Assembly: GCA_947463125.1 (NCBI GenBank)
Contig: CANHQZ010000011.1
Location: 1-54,647, forward strand
Source: Flavobacteriales bacterium
GTDB taxonomy: Bacteria; Bacteroidota; Bacteroidia; NS11-12g; UBA955
Length of the DNA: 54,647 nucleotides
Direction of reading: 5' to 3'
The translations under genes were made by a program, and so were the position numbers. Positions within the stretch are counted from its first letter, which is position 1. Each line of letters starts with the position of its first letter. This document shows positions 1 through 6,876 of the stretch, piece after piece. The notes under the pieces were generated by a model. That model saw only the letters and a program-made list of their open reading frames with translations. It did not search any database and was not told the DNA's origin.

Positions 1-484
1 CCCATCGCTTGGGATTTTCCTCCATGTATTTTATAAAATTTCGGTATGCGTTTTCATTTCTTACGATAACATCATGAAATGAACGCTGCCATTGAAATTC
101 AAAATTTCCCGCGTCGCGAATATTTTTGGATGTTGTTGTCTTGTACGCACCCATAATGGATGAAACCGATTTTATTTTTAAATTGGGTAGGGACAGGTCG
201 CGACCTGTCCCTACATCGTTTTGAATTGCATTTCGTTTAATTTCCATCAAAATATGGACATGGTTTGGCATTACCACAAAACCATGTAATTTCAAGTATA
301 AATATTGATTCTGCATCCATTCAATTTGTTCCCGGGCGATTTTACCAAATTCATTTAAAATCATACTCCCATTTACAACTTCACCAAAGTGACATTCATG
401 GTTTAAACAACATGAGGTAATAAAATAAAGAGCATCCCGTGAGTAATCAAACCCTTTTAATCTATTGGCTTTGCGATTTTTCAA
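1..484 (-). CDS. REP-associated tyrosine transposase (Y1/HUH family), cut by window edge
   Basis: Reading the minus strand gives about 161 residues of a single-strand DNA transposase of the Y1 (IS200-like) superfamily, REP-associated group (RAYT). The HUH metal motif is visible as PNHVHIL, and the family's C-terminal block follows: FQWQRSFHDVIVRN, then a Tyr/Asn-rich helix (NAYRNFIKYMEENPKRW) at the window edge. The last residues lie outside the window, so intactness is unknown. I see no ATG at the start; the frame opens near a TTG at 484, giving MKNRKANRLKGFDYS, which resembles the usual family N-terminus. Such proteins bind and cut palindromic REP sequences. Here the gene itself contains a perfect 28-bp palindrome at 187-214, in frame, between the HUH block and the following strand. 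Family assignment is fairly sure; the start is not. Confidence 0.85.
   Translation of the reverse strand, partial: MKNRKANRLKGFDYSRDALYFITSCCLNHECHFGEVVNGSMILNEFGKIAREQIEWMQNQYLYLKLHGFVVMPNHVHILMEIKRNAIQNDVGTGRDLSLPNLKIKSVSSIMGAYKTTTSKNIRDAGNFEFQWQRSFHDVIVRNENAYRNFIKYMEENPKRW
187..214. repeat. 28-bp perfect palindrome inside the transposase gene
   Basis: The two 14-bp halves (GTAGGGACAGGTCG and its exact reverse complement) meet with no loop. The outer bases TAGRGAC/GTCYCTA are shared with the palindromes at 1072 and 1137, while the core differs. Read on the minus strand it encodes VGTGRDLSLP as a loop within the transposase, so the gene stays open. Confidence 0.9.
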
Positions 485-612
485 GATGATAATGACAGAT
501 ACAAATATAATTTATTTTGTAGATTTTTATAATTTATAATAAAACAAGTAATGACCTCCATCACCCCATCCCACTTTCCCCTGTTGTATTTTAGTGCATT
601 CAATTAAATCCC

Positions 613-1047
613 ATGCACACACCCCACAAAGCCCCCAAAACCATTGGTATTTTCATGAACCACACACGCGCCCTGTTTTTCATTCCGGAAAACGGCCCGC
701 AGCAACCGGCACCACTGGAATCAGGCATCGAAAATCGATTACGCTATCCCGGCGAAACCCATCCCGGCGCCAATGTGGGCAATTTCCGCTCCACCAATAA
801 CGAATACAGCCGTCACAACCGCGAAAACAACCAATTAAAACAATACCTGCAGTCGCTGTCGGAATACCTGGAACACGTGGATGCCGCGCTAATTCTGGGG
901 CCCAAAACCCTGGTAAACCGATTTAAAAACCACATAAATGGAAACAAAAAATTTGCGGGCAAACAATTAAAATTCGAGCAGCAGGACAAACTCACCCCTG
1001 CCCAATTCCACGTGGCCGTGAAAAAATTCGCGGCAACGCTGGTGTGA
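613..1047 (+). CDS. baeRF/VLRF1-like (eRF1 domain-fold) small protein
   Basis: A 144-residue protein resembling the small bacterial eRF1-type proteins often labelled translational machinery or host-attachment proteins. The family signs I see are an N-terminal strand ending in MNHTRALFF (usual form: I-x-M/I-D-H-x-x-A), a charged middle, and a C-terminal Rossmann-like half with AALILGPKTLVNRFKNHI followed by LTPAQFHVAVKKFAA. In these proteins the ILGPG-like loop and the 'T..Q..A.V..FF' end are typical. The ATG at 613 puts the first strand (KTIGIF) in the expected place; an internal ATG at 655 would delete it. No transmembrane segment or signal peptide. It stands alone, followed by two palindromic repeats. 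Function in ribosome rescue is only an inference from the fold. Confidence 0.5.
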   Translation: MHTPHKAPKTIGIFMNHTRALFFIPENGPQQPAPLESGIENRLRYPGETHPGANVGNFRSTNNEYSRHNRENNQLKQYLQSLSEYLEHVDAALILGPKTLVNRFKNHINGNKKFAGKQLKFEQQDKLTPAQFHVAVKKFAATLV

Positions 1048-1071
1048 AATAACCATGGCCGTGTAAATGCA

Positions 1072-1097
1072 TAGAGACGCACAATTGTGCGTCTCTA
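1072..1097. repeat. 26-bp perfect palindrome, copy 1
   Basis: TAGAGACGCACAA followed directly by its reverse complement. The same 26 bp recurs at 1137. Its ends match those of the palindrome inside the transposase gene at 187-214. Confidence 0.9.
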
Positions 1098-1136
1098 CGT
1101 CCATGGTTAAACCCCATACGACATGGGCGACATCTA

Positions 1137-1162
1137 TAGAGACGCACAATTGTGCGTCTCTA
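1137..1162. repeat. 26-bp perfect palindrome, copy 2
   Basis: Identical to the palindrome at 1072-1097, 65 bp downstream. Both lie in the gap between the ends of the genes at 613-1047 and 1200-2531, and both are followed by C, extending the 3' arm to CTCTAC. Confidence 0.9.
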
Positions 1163-1199
1163 CAGACACGTGTCTAAACCCGTGGTGAACGATTGTCGC

Positions 1200-2531
1200 C
1201 TACAACCCCCAGGGGTAGGTTTCCGGCAACTGCAACCCGTCTGGCTCTACATGCATGGCATGCACCGGGTGTGTTTTCTGAAAATACAAAAACGCCTGAT
1301 ACCGCTCGGGAATAACGCTGGGCACATAATTTTTGGTTTCCTCACTGCCGGGCAAATAGACAACACCAATGGCCCTGTGGTTGATGCGTTTTTCAAAAAA
1401 CTCTTTTTCGCGTAAATCATCGGAAAATACCATGCAATCCGCACCCACATGCTCTTTCAGCCAGTGCTCCCAACTGTCTTTTCGGGCGGGCGGCTGATCC
1501 ATCTTGATGGGCTTGCCGCTCCAGCGGTTGGAGGCCAGTACCCTGCCGGTGTAGGAGCCCATGCCCACGCTGAACACCCCCTGCGCATGATACTGCTCGT
1601 GCAGCAGCTGCCCCAGGTTGAGCATGCCGTCCTCGGTCATATCTGTGGCACGTGCGTCGCCAATGTGTGTATTGTGCGCCCACACGATGGCTTTGGATTG
1701 CTTGCCGTGGAATTTCAGCAGTCGGTCCAGGGTATCGGCCATGTGCAAATCGCGCAGGTTCCACGACAACGGCCCGGCTTTGATCATGGCGCGGTAGTAT
1801 TTTTCGGCATTCACCGTCACCACGGCATTCTGTTCCGCATTCAGTGCGGCCTCCGGGTCTGAGTTATAACCCGCCTGCTTATTCCGGATGGCAGCCAGCA
1901 GGGCAACGGCTTCTGCCTCGCACGATTGTGTGAGCGCGCCATTGCGTACCGCATAGGATAACCCTTCCTGCGAACCGTACGGCTCAAAACATTGGAACAC
2001 CTTTTGCACGTGTCCATACGCTTCCTTGTCGTTGGCTTTCAGGTACGCGGCCAGGTACTCCAGCGATTCCTGCAGGCTGTATACATCCAGTCCGTAAAAA
2101 CCGACCTTGTGCTGTCCCTCTCGGCCGTCATTGTAGCGGCGCATCCATTCGGCAAAGGCATCGGTTTCCCAGTTAGCCCACATCCATGTCGGCCACCGGT
2201 TAAAATTTTGCAGCACGTCCCTAGATTTTTTGGGAGCGCCCCTGTAGTTCTTCACATAGCGATTTATCAAATACGCATCGGGCCAGTCGGCCTCGGCAGC
2301 CACAAAGCTGAAATTCTTTTCCGAAATCAGCCGGCGTGTGAGGTGATTTCGCCACAGATAATACTCATGTGTGCCGTGTGATGCCTCACCCAGCAAAACA
2401 ATGCGGGCATCGCCGATTTTATCCATCAGCAAATCCAGGTCTTCGGATTTCTCCAGCGGCAATGCTGCCGATTTCAGGGTGCGAACCGCCTCTTCTTCGG
2501 CGTGTGTGGAAAGCAGTTTAACGTCTTGCAT
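1200..2531 (-). CDS. Erythromycin esterase family protein
   Basis: A 443-residue protein of the EreA/EreB/succinoglycan-biosynthesis-related esterase family. The hallmark GEASHGT is at residues 48-54 (E49, H52), followed by the typical THEYYLWR helix, then FVAAEADWPDAYLINRYV. A second active-site block WAHNTHIGDA sits near 284-293, with His near 286 matching the catalytic histidine known in Ere enzymes. No signal peptide, so cytoplasmic. In Ere enzymes this site hydrolyses the macrolide lactone ring; many family members in environmental Bacteroidota have no proven drug substrate, so resistance is not claimed. I chose the ATG at 2531; an upstream TTG at 2546 is in frame. Monocistronic, with two palindromes just past its stop. 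Confidence 0.88.
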   Translation of the reverse strand: MQDVKLLSTHAEEEAVRTLKSAALPLEKSEDLDLLMDKIGDARIVLLGEASHGTHEYYLWRNHLTRRLISEKNFSFVAAEADWPDAYLINRYVKNYRGAPKKSRDVLQNFNRWPTWMWANWETDAFAEWMRRYNDGREGQHKVGFYGLDVYSLQESLEYLAAYLKANDKEAYGHVQKVFQCFEPYGSQEGLSYAVRNGALTQSCEAEAVALLAAIRNKQAGYNSDPEAALNAEQNAVVTVNAEKYYRAMIKAGPLSWNLRDLHMADTLDRLLKFHGKQSKAIVWAHNTHIGDARATDMTEDGMLNLGQLLHEQYHAQGVFSVGMGSYTGRVLASNRWSGKPIKMDQPPARKDSWEHWLKEHVGADCMVFSDDLREKEFFEKRINHRAIGVVYLPGSEETKNYVPSVIPERYQAFLYFQKTHPVHAMHVEPDGLQLPETYPWGL

Positions 2532-2649
2532 AACAATACAAAGCAAGCCTCATCCCATACAAAAACCCCTGCCCGGCATCATTCACAGACATGAAATAAA
2601 ACGCCCAAAAAATTTGGAAATCTCACTTTTTTTTCGTATATTGTGTTTG

Positions 2650-2847
2650 ATGAAAATTCATACGCCCTTCATTCAACTCAATTCTTTACTCAAACTGCTG
2701 GGTTGGGTAGAAACCGGTGCTGACGCCAACAATGTAATTGATGCAGGCATGGTCAAGGTGAACGGACAAACCGAAACCCGCCGCCGCAACAAAATCTATC
2801 CAGGTATGGTCGTAGCCTTCGAAAACAAGCAGGTTACCATCGAATAA
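2650..2847 (+). CDS. Small S4-domain RNA-binding protein (YbcJ-like)
   Basis: A 65-residue protein consisting of one S4 RNA-binding domain: FIQLNSLLKLLGWVETGA, then DAGMVKVNGQTETRRRNKI and PGMVVAF. This is the compact YbcJ/YaaA type, which uses the alpha-L motif to hold structured RNA. The ATG at 2650 gives the standard family length; the open frame extends far upstream but that part does not look like protein. It is divergent from the esterase gene and separated from it by 118 bp. The exact RNA target is unknown for most members. Confidence 0.85.
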   Translation: MKIHTPFIQLNSLLKLLGWVETGADANNVIDAGMVKVNGQTETRRRNKIYPGMVVAFENKQVTIE

Positions 2848-2914
2848 TCCTACACATACAACGGCTTTTGGCAAAAAATCGCCCGTTCCTGCGTATCATT
2901 GCAGTTACGCTTTT

Positions 2915-5455
2915 ATGATGAAAAGAACCTTACTGCTGGGAATGATGCTCGCCGCAGCCACCGTTCCCGTTCTGGCCCAGAAAAAGAAAAACGACAAGAA
3001 AAAAGGCGCTCCCGCCGCCGCTGCCGAAGCTCCCAAACCGAAAGACGACAAGCCTTCCATCGCTTCCAAAACCAAAAGCTGCAAGCGCATGCCGGGCCTG
3101 TTTACCCTTTTCAGGGATACCGCCACAGGCAAATCCTATCTGCTCATTAAAAAAGACCAGCTCAACAAAGAGTTTATTCATTTTACCTATACCGAAAACG
3201 GAGTAACCGATGCCGGATTCCACCGTGGTCAATTCCGCGGCAGCCGCATCTTCAAAATCAAAAAGCACTACGAGTACATCGATTTTGAACAGCAGAATAC
3301 CAGCTTCTATTTCGACCCCAACAACGAAATCAGTAAAAGCGCAAATGCCAATATCAGCAACAGTTCGCTGGCATATGAAAAAATCATTGCCGCCGATGAA
3401 AAAACAGGCGAATACCTGATTGATGCGGACGAATTGTTTCTGGGTGAAAAACTTCACCAGATCAAGCCAAGCGGATTCCCCGGCAATCCCATGGCGTTTA
3501 ACCTGGGTAGCCTGAGCCGCACCAAAACCCGGTATGAACAACTGAAGAACTACCCCATGAACACCGATTTGGTGGTGCGCTATGTATTTGAAAACCCTTA
3601 CCCCATTAACGGTGGAAGCGAAGAAGTGACCGATGCCCGCGCCATCAATGTGGTGTTGCAGCACAGCCTTATCGAAATGCCCGCTGACGGCTACAAACCC
3701 CGTCATGATGATCCCCGCGTAGGCTTCTTCTCCGATCAGGTGAACGACATGACCACCACCGCGGCTGTTAATTACCGCGACCTCATACACCGCTGGGACC
3801 TTCGCAAAAAAGACCCTTCAGCCGCCAAAAGCGAGCCTGTAAAGCCCGTGGTATGGTGGATTGAAAATACCACGCCCAAAGAATTCCGCGCCACCATCAA
3901 GGCGGCCGGCGAAGCCTGGAACAAGGCGTTTGAGCCCCTGGGTTTCATCAACGCCGTACAAATCAAGGAACAACCCGACACCGCCGATTGGGATGCCGGC
4001 GATATCCGTTACAATGTGCTGCGCTGGACCAGCAGCCCCAACCCACCCTTCGGCGGCTACGGCCCCAGCTTTGTGAATCCCCGTACCGGCGAAATCCTGG
4101 GTGCCGACATTATGCTTGAATATGTGTTTGTAACCAACCGCATTGTTGCTGAAAAACTTTACGACATCAAAAAACCAAACGGGCACTTCTGCGAAGCCGG
4201 CCATACCCTGCACAACGAAATGTTGCTGGGCACCGAAATGATGCGTGCCGCCGGCGCTTCGGATGTGGAAGTAACCAAACTCATTCACCAGAGCCTGCAT
4301 TACCTTGTATTGCACGAAATGGGACACACCTTTGGCCTTCAGCATAACATGAAAGCCAGTCAGCTGCTAAGCCCCACCGAACTGAAAGACAAAAACATTA
4401 CCGCCAACGGCCTGATCGGCTCTGTGATGGACTATCCAGCCATCAACCTGAACGGCGATGTGAACGCAGTAGACTATTGCCAAACCGCACCCGGACCGTA
4501 TGATATGTGGGCCATTGAATATGGCTACAGCCCTGCATTGGAAGATGAAGCCCAGGAAAAAGCCCGTCTGGCGGCCATCCTGTCACGCAGCAGCGAAAAA
4601 GCCCTCACCTTTGGCAACGATGCTGACGACATGCGCGCACCCGGCAAGGCCATCGACCCCCGCGTGATGGTGAATGACCTCAGCTCGGACGCCATTACCT
4701 ATGGCGTTGAGCGCATCGAAAAAGTGCAAACCCTGATGAAAGGCCTGAAAAACCGCTACACCAGCGGTGTTAGCTGGCAGGAACTGCGCAATGCCTACGG
4801 AAGCCTTTCCGGTGCATACAGCCAAATGACCGGTATTATCAGCCGCTATGTGGGTGGTGTATACGTAGAGCGTGTGGCTCCCGGTGCAGGCAGCACCCAA
4901 CCCTACACACCCGTGCCTTACGCAGATCAGAAACGTGCCATGAACGCGCTGGCAAAATATGCTTTTGCACCCAATGCCATGGAAGTGCCCGCCGATATTG
5001 TAGCTTACCTGCAACCCCAGCGCCGCGGTTTCAACTTCTTCAGTGCCGGTGAAGATCCCAAATTCCACAGCCGTGTTGATGCCATGCAGAGCGGGGTTCT
5101 CGACCATTTGCTTAGCCCAAGCATGATGCTGCGCCTCAGCGACAGCCGCCTGTATGGCAACAAATACAGCGTGGGCGAAATGCTGGGCGACCTCACCAAA
5201 GCCATCTTTGATGAAGACATCAACAGCAATGTAAACAGCTTCCGCCAGGTGCTGCAGATTAACTATACCGAGCGTTTGATCGCCATCACAGGACTCAAAG
5301 GCAACAGCCGCCACGATGAAATCAGCAAGGCCAGGGCCACTGCACAGCTGCAGGAAATTACCCGCAAGTTGAAAAGCAGCACCGGTGGCGACAAAGACAG
5401 CAAGGATCACCGCAATTACCTGTTAACCCTCATAGAGCACGGACTGGATGACTAA
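2915..5455 (+). CDS. Secreted zinc-dependent metalloprotease (DUF5117/DUF5118 type)
   Basis: An 846-residue protein with a cleavable signal peptide (about residues 1-22, ending VLAQ) followed by a Lys/Ala-rich linker. The first half matches the DUF5117-type module found before the catalytic domain in Bacteroidota zinc proteases. The metal site HEMGHTFGLQHN lies at residues 467-478, with the third ligand His typical of metzincin-like enzymes (HExxHxxGxxH). SVMDYP about 30 residues later fits a Met-turn. No T9SS sorting tail is visible, so a periplasmic or lipid-independent outer location is likely. It overlaps the next gene by 8 bp, implying translational coupling with DUF423 and SixA-like genes. 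Substrate unknown. Confidence 0.88.
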   Translation: MMKRTLLLGMMLAAATVPVLAQKKKNDKKKGAPAAAAEAPKPKDDKPSIASKTKSCKRMPGLFTLFRDTATGKSYLLIKKDQLNKEFIHFTYTENGVTDAGFHRGQFRGSRIFKIKKHYEYIDFEQQNTSFYFDPNNEISKSANANISNSSLAYEKIIAADEKTGEYLIDADELFLGEKLHQIKPSGFPGNPMAFNLGSLSRTKTRYEQLKNYPMNTDLVVRYVFENPYPINGGSEEVTDARAINVVLQHSLIEMPADGYKPRHDDPRVGFFSDQVNDMTTTAAVNYRDLIHRWDLRKKDPSAAKSEPVKPVVWWIENTTPKEFRATIKAAGEAWNKAFEPLGFINAVQIKEQPDTADWDAGDIRYNVLRWTSSPNPPFGGYGPSFVNPRTGEILGADIMLEYVFVTNRIVAEKLYDIKKPNGHFCEAGHTLHNEMLLGTEMMRAAGASDVEVTKLIHQSLHYLVLHEMGHTFGLQHNMKASQLLSPTELKDKNITANGLIGSVMDYPAINLNGDVNAVDYCQTAPGPYDMWAIEYGYSPALEDEAQEKARLAAILSRSSEKALTFGNDADDMRAPGKAIDPRVMVNDLSSDAITYGVERIEKVQTLMKGLKNRYTSGVSWQELRNAYGSLSGAYSQMTGIISRYVGGVYVERVAPGAGSTQPYTPVPYADQKRAMNALAKYAFAPNAMEVPADIVAYLQPQRRGFNFFSAGEDPKFHSRVDAMQSGVLDHLLSPSMMLRLSDSRLYGNKYSVGEMLGDLTKAIFDEDINSNVNSFRQVLQINYTERLIAITGLKGNSRHDEISKARATAQLQEITRKLKSSTGGDKDSKDHRNYLLTLIEHGLDD

Positions 5456-5849
5456 TTCACCAAACGGGCAGCCCCTCTATCGCCTCACGGCACTGGGTGC
5501 GCTGCTGCTGGCCGCAGGCATTGCCCTGGGGGCCTTCGGCGCGCATGGTTTGAAAGAAATAGCCACAGATCACTACATCGCAGTGTTTGAAACCGGCGTG
5601 CAGTATCAAATTTACACCGCTTTGGGCATCATGGTTTTATCCATGTTTGGCAAAACCCTGGAAAAGCCCATCCTGCTGATTTTAGCGGGCATGTGGATTT
5701 TTTCGGTGAGTTTATATTTCATCGGACTGAATGAAGTTCTTGCCGCTTCGCTGAAAAAACTGGGTGCGATTACTCCGATTGGCGGTGTGCTGATGATAGC
5801 CGGCTGGTGCTGGGCAGGGATGAAACTCCTGCGCCTCAGCAAATCCTGA
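5448..5849 (+). CDS. DUF423 family inner-membrane protein
   Basis: A 133-residue protein with four hydrophobic segments and the family signature near the N-terminus, GIALGAFGAHGLK. It ends with the conserved GAITPIGGVLMIAGWCW block. This is the YgdD-like family of small membrane proteins whose function is not established. Its ATG lies inside the end of the protease gene (ATGACTAA), so the two are translationally coupled. The SixA-like gene starts 2 bp after its stop. Confidence 0.88.
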   Translation: MTNSPNGQPLYRLTALGALLLAAGIALGAFGAHGLKEIATDHYIAVFETGVQYQIYTALGIMVLSMFGKTLEKPILLILAGMWIFSVSLYFIGLNEVLAASLKKLGAITPIGGVLMIAGWCWAGMKLLRLSKS

Positions 5850-5851
5850 AC

Positions 5852-6325
5852 ATGGGCAAAACCATCATTTTCATGCGCCACGGCAAGGCCGCCGATACGG
5901 AAGATGCCTTCAACGATTTTGAGCGGCCCTTGGTGGCACGCGGACGCCAGGAAGCGGAACAGACTGCTGTTTTGCTGAAAGACAACAACCTCATTCCCGA
6001 AATGATTCTTTGCAGTCCGGCTACCCGCACGGCAGGAACTGCGCAGATAGCCGCCCGCGTATTTGATTATCCGGCTGAACATATCGTTTACCACGCACCG
6101 CTGTATATGGGCAGGGCACACGAATACATGGATGCCATCAACAACCTGAAAGCCTCGTGTATTCTGGTAGTGGGCCACAACCCCGAAATGCAGGCCCTGG
6201 CTTTTCACTTCGGCAAAGTAGGACAAGCAGGCTTCCCTACCTCATCGGCTGTGGCATTGCAGTTTGAGGATGAGGTGATATCTGCGCAGAGCAAGGCAGT
6301 GGTGGCAGGGGAATGGCTGAGGTAA
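5852..6325 (+). CDS. SixA-like histidine phosphatase
   Basis: A 157-residue histidine phosphatase superfamily protein. The N-terminal catalytic motif FMRHGKA gives the phosphorylated His, and the second histidine lies in VVGHNPE near residue 110. Length and the short insert fit the SixA branch, which in E. coli removes phosphate from histidine phosphotransfer proteins; here the partner is unknown. The ATG at 5852 is chosen because it starts right before the TIIFMRHG strand; an in-frame ATG at 5807 lies inside DUF423 and adds non-homologous residues. Last gene of the three-gene run starting at 2915. Confidence 0.87.
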   Translation: MGKTIIFMRHGKAADTEDAFNDFERPLVARGRQEAEQTAVLLKDNNLIPEMILCSPATRTAGTAQIAARVFDYPAEHIVYHAPLYMGRAHEYMDAINNLKASCILVVGHNPEMQALAFHFGKVGQAGFPTSSAVALQFEDEVISAQSKAVVAGEWLR

Positions 6326-6470
6326 TTCAACCAGTCACAAATTGTGACCAGTTTAACCAAAACTACATTATAACTTTAAAAATTAAGCTTGAGTCAACAA
6401 ATTGACACCTCAAACTTTGCTGCTCGCAGCAACAAACATCTAGTCGTTCTCTTAACTTATTGTAAAACAA

Positions 6471-6497
6471 AAAAGACACTGTTTTCACAGCGTCTTT
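6471..6497 (-). terminator. Rho-independent terminator of the tRNA gene
   Basis: On the minus strand AAGACGCTGT and ACAGTGTCTT pair over 10 bp with one G-T wobble around a GAAA loop, followed by TTTTTTG. It begins 7 bp past the tRNA 3' end. Confidence 0.8.
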
Positions 6498-6503
6498 CTT
6501 TCG

Positions 6504-6577
6504 TGGGCCCACTTGGGATCGAACCAAGCACCTACTGATTATGAGTCAGTTGCTCTAACCGAATGAGCTATAGGCCC
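6504..6577 (-). tRNA. tRNA with CAU anticodon (tRNA-Ile2 or elongator tRNA-Met)
   Basis: A 74-nt cloverleaf: acceptor GGGCCUA pairs with UGGGCCC, D arm AGCTC...GAGC, anticodon stem ACTGA/TCAGT with loop CTCATAA, T arm CTTGG-TTCGATC-CCAAG, discriminator A. CCA is not encoded. A CAU anticodon reads AUG, or AUA after lysidine modification by TilS. The acceptor has C4-G69 and C5-G68, which are TilS determinants described for E. coli tRNA-Ile2, so Ile2 is possible; I cannot decide from one tRNA. Confidence 0.93.
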
Positions 6578-6876
6578 GATGGGACTGCAAATATATTACA
6601 ACCAACTGAATTTATCATGCAGCCTGTCCACTTTCAGTTGTATCCGCTCACCATCCCACCCTATTCCGCTCATTTTACCCTCTTTTTGAGCCGTATTTTC
6701 CTCCATGATGAGCCGATTCTGCAAAGGATCCTATTAAACAACTAAACCAACAGACCCATAAACAACTTCATTCCTACATTAATCATTCTTTCATTTTTCC
6801 ATTAAACATCAACATTAACGATTAAAACATAAACAGGAACATACATTTATGTTTAATTTAGCAGCCCTTTAATTCT
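6578..6876. other. Gene-free AT-rich gap between tRNA and the 6877 gene
   Basis: No convincing gene. The right half (from about 6740) is a C/T/A-rich tract containing CCCATAAAC, CATTCTTTCATT (6784-6795) and TTCCATTAAACAT (6797-6809). The same words reappear at 8912-8968 before the next gene. A weak -7-like TAATTTAG lies about 20 bp before the ATG at 6877. Confidence 0.6.

Noticed and set aside
1200-2531. Calling the esterase gene a macrolide resistance determinant
   Set aside because: The catalytic residues fit the family but chromosomal members in environmental Bacteroidota have unknown substrates and there is no mobile resistance context.
2930-5410. Long open frames on the minus strand (286, 175 and 275 residues) opposite the zinc protease gene
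   Set aside because: They lie fully inside a well-supported gene, have Phe/Gly/Val-rich compositions typical of antisense frames, and match no family.
6326-6360. Hairpin GTCACAA-TTGTGAC after the SixA-like gene as a terminator
   Set aside because: The stem is short and AT-rich and has no T-run on either side.
6563-6745. A 60-residue plus-strand frame starting in the tRNA
   Set aside because: It overlaps the tRNA on the opposite strand and shows no protein-like pattern or start signal.
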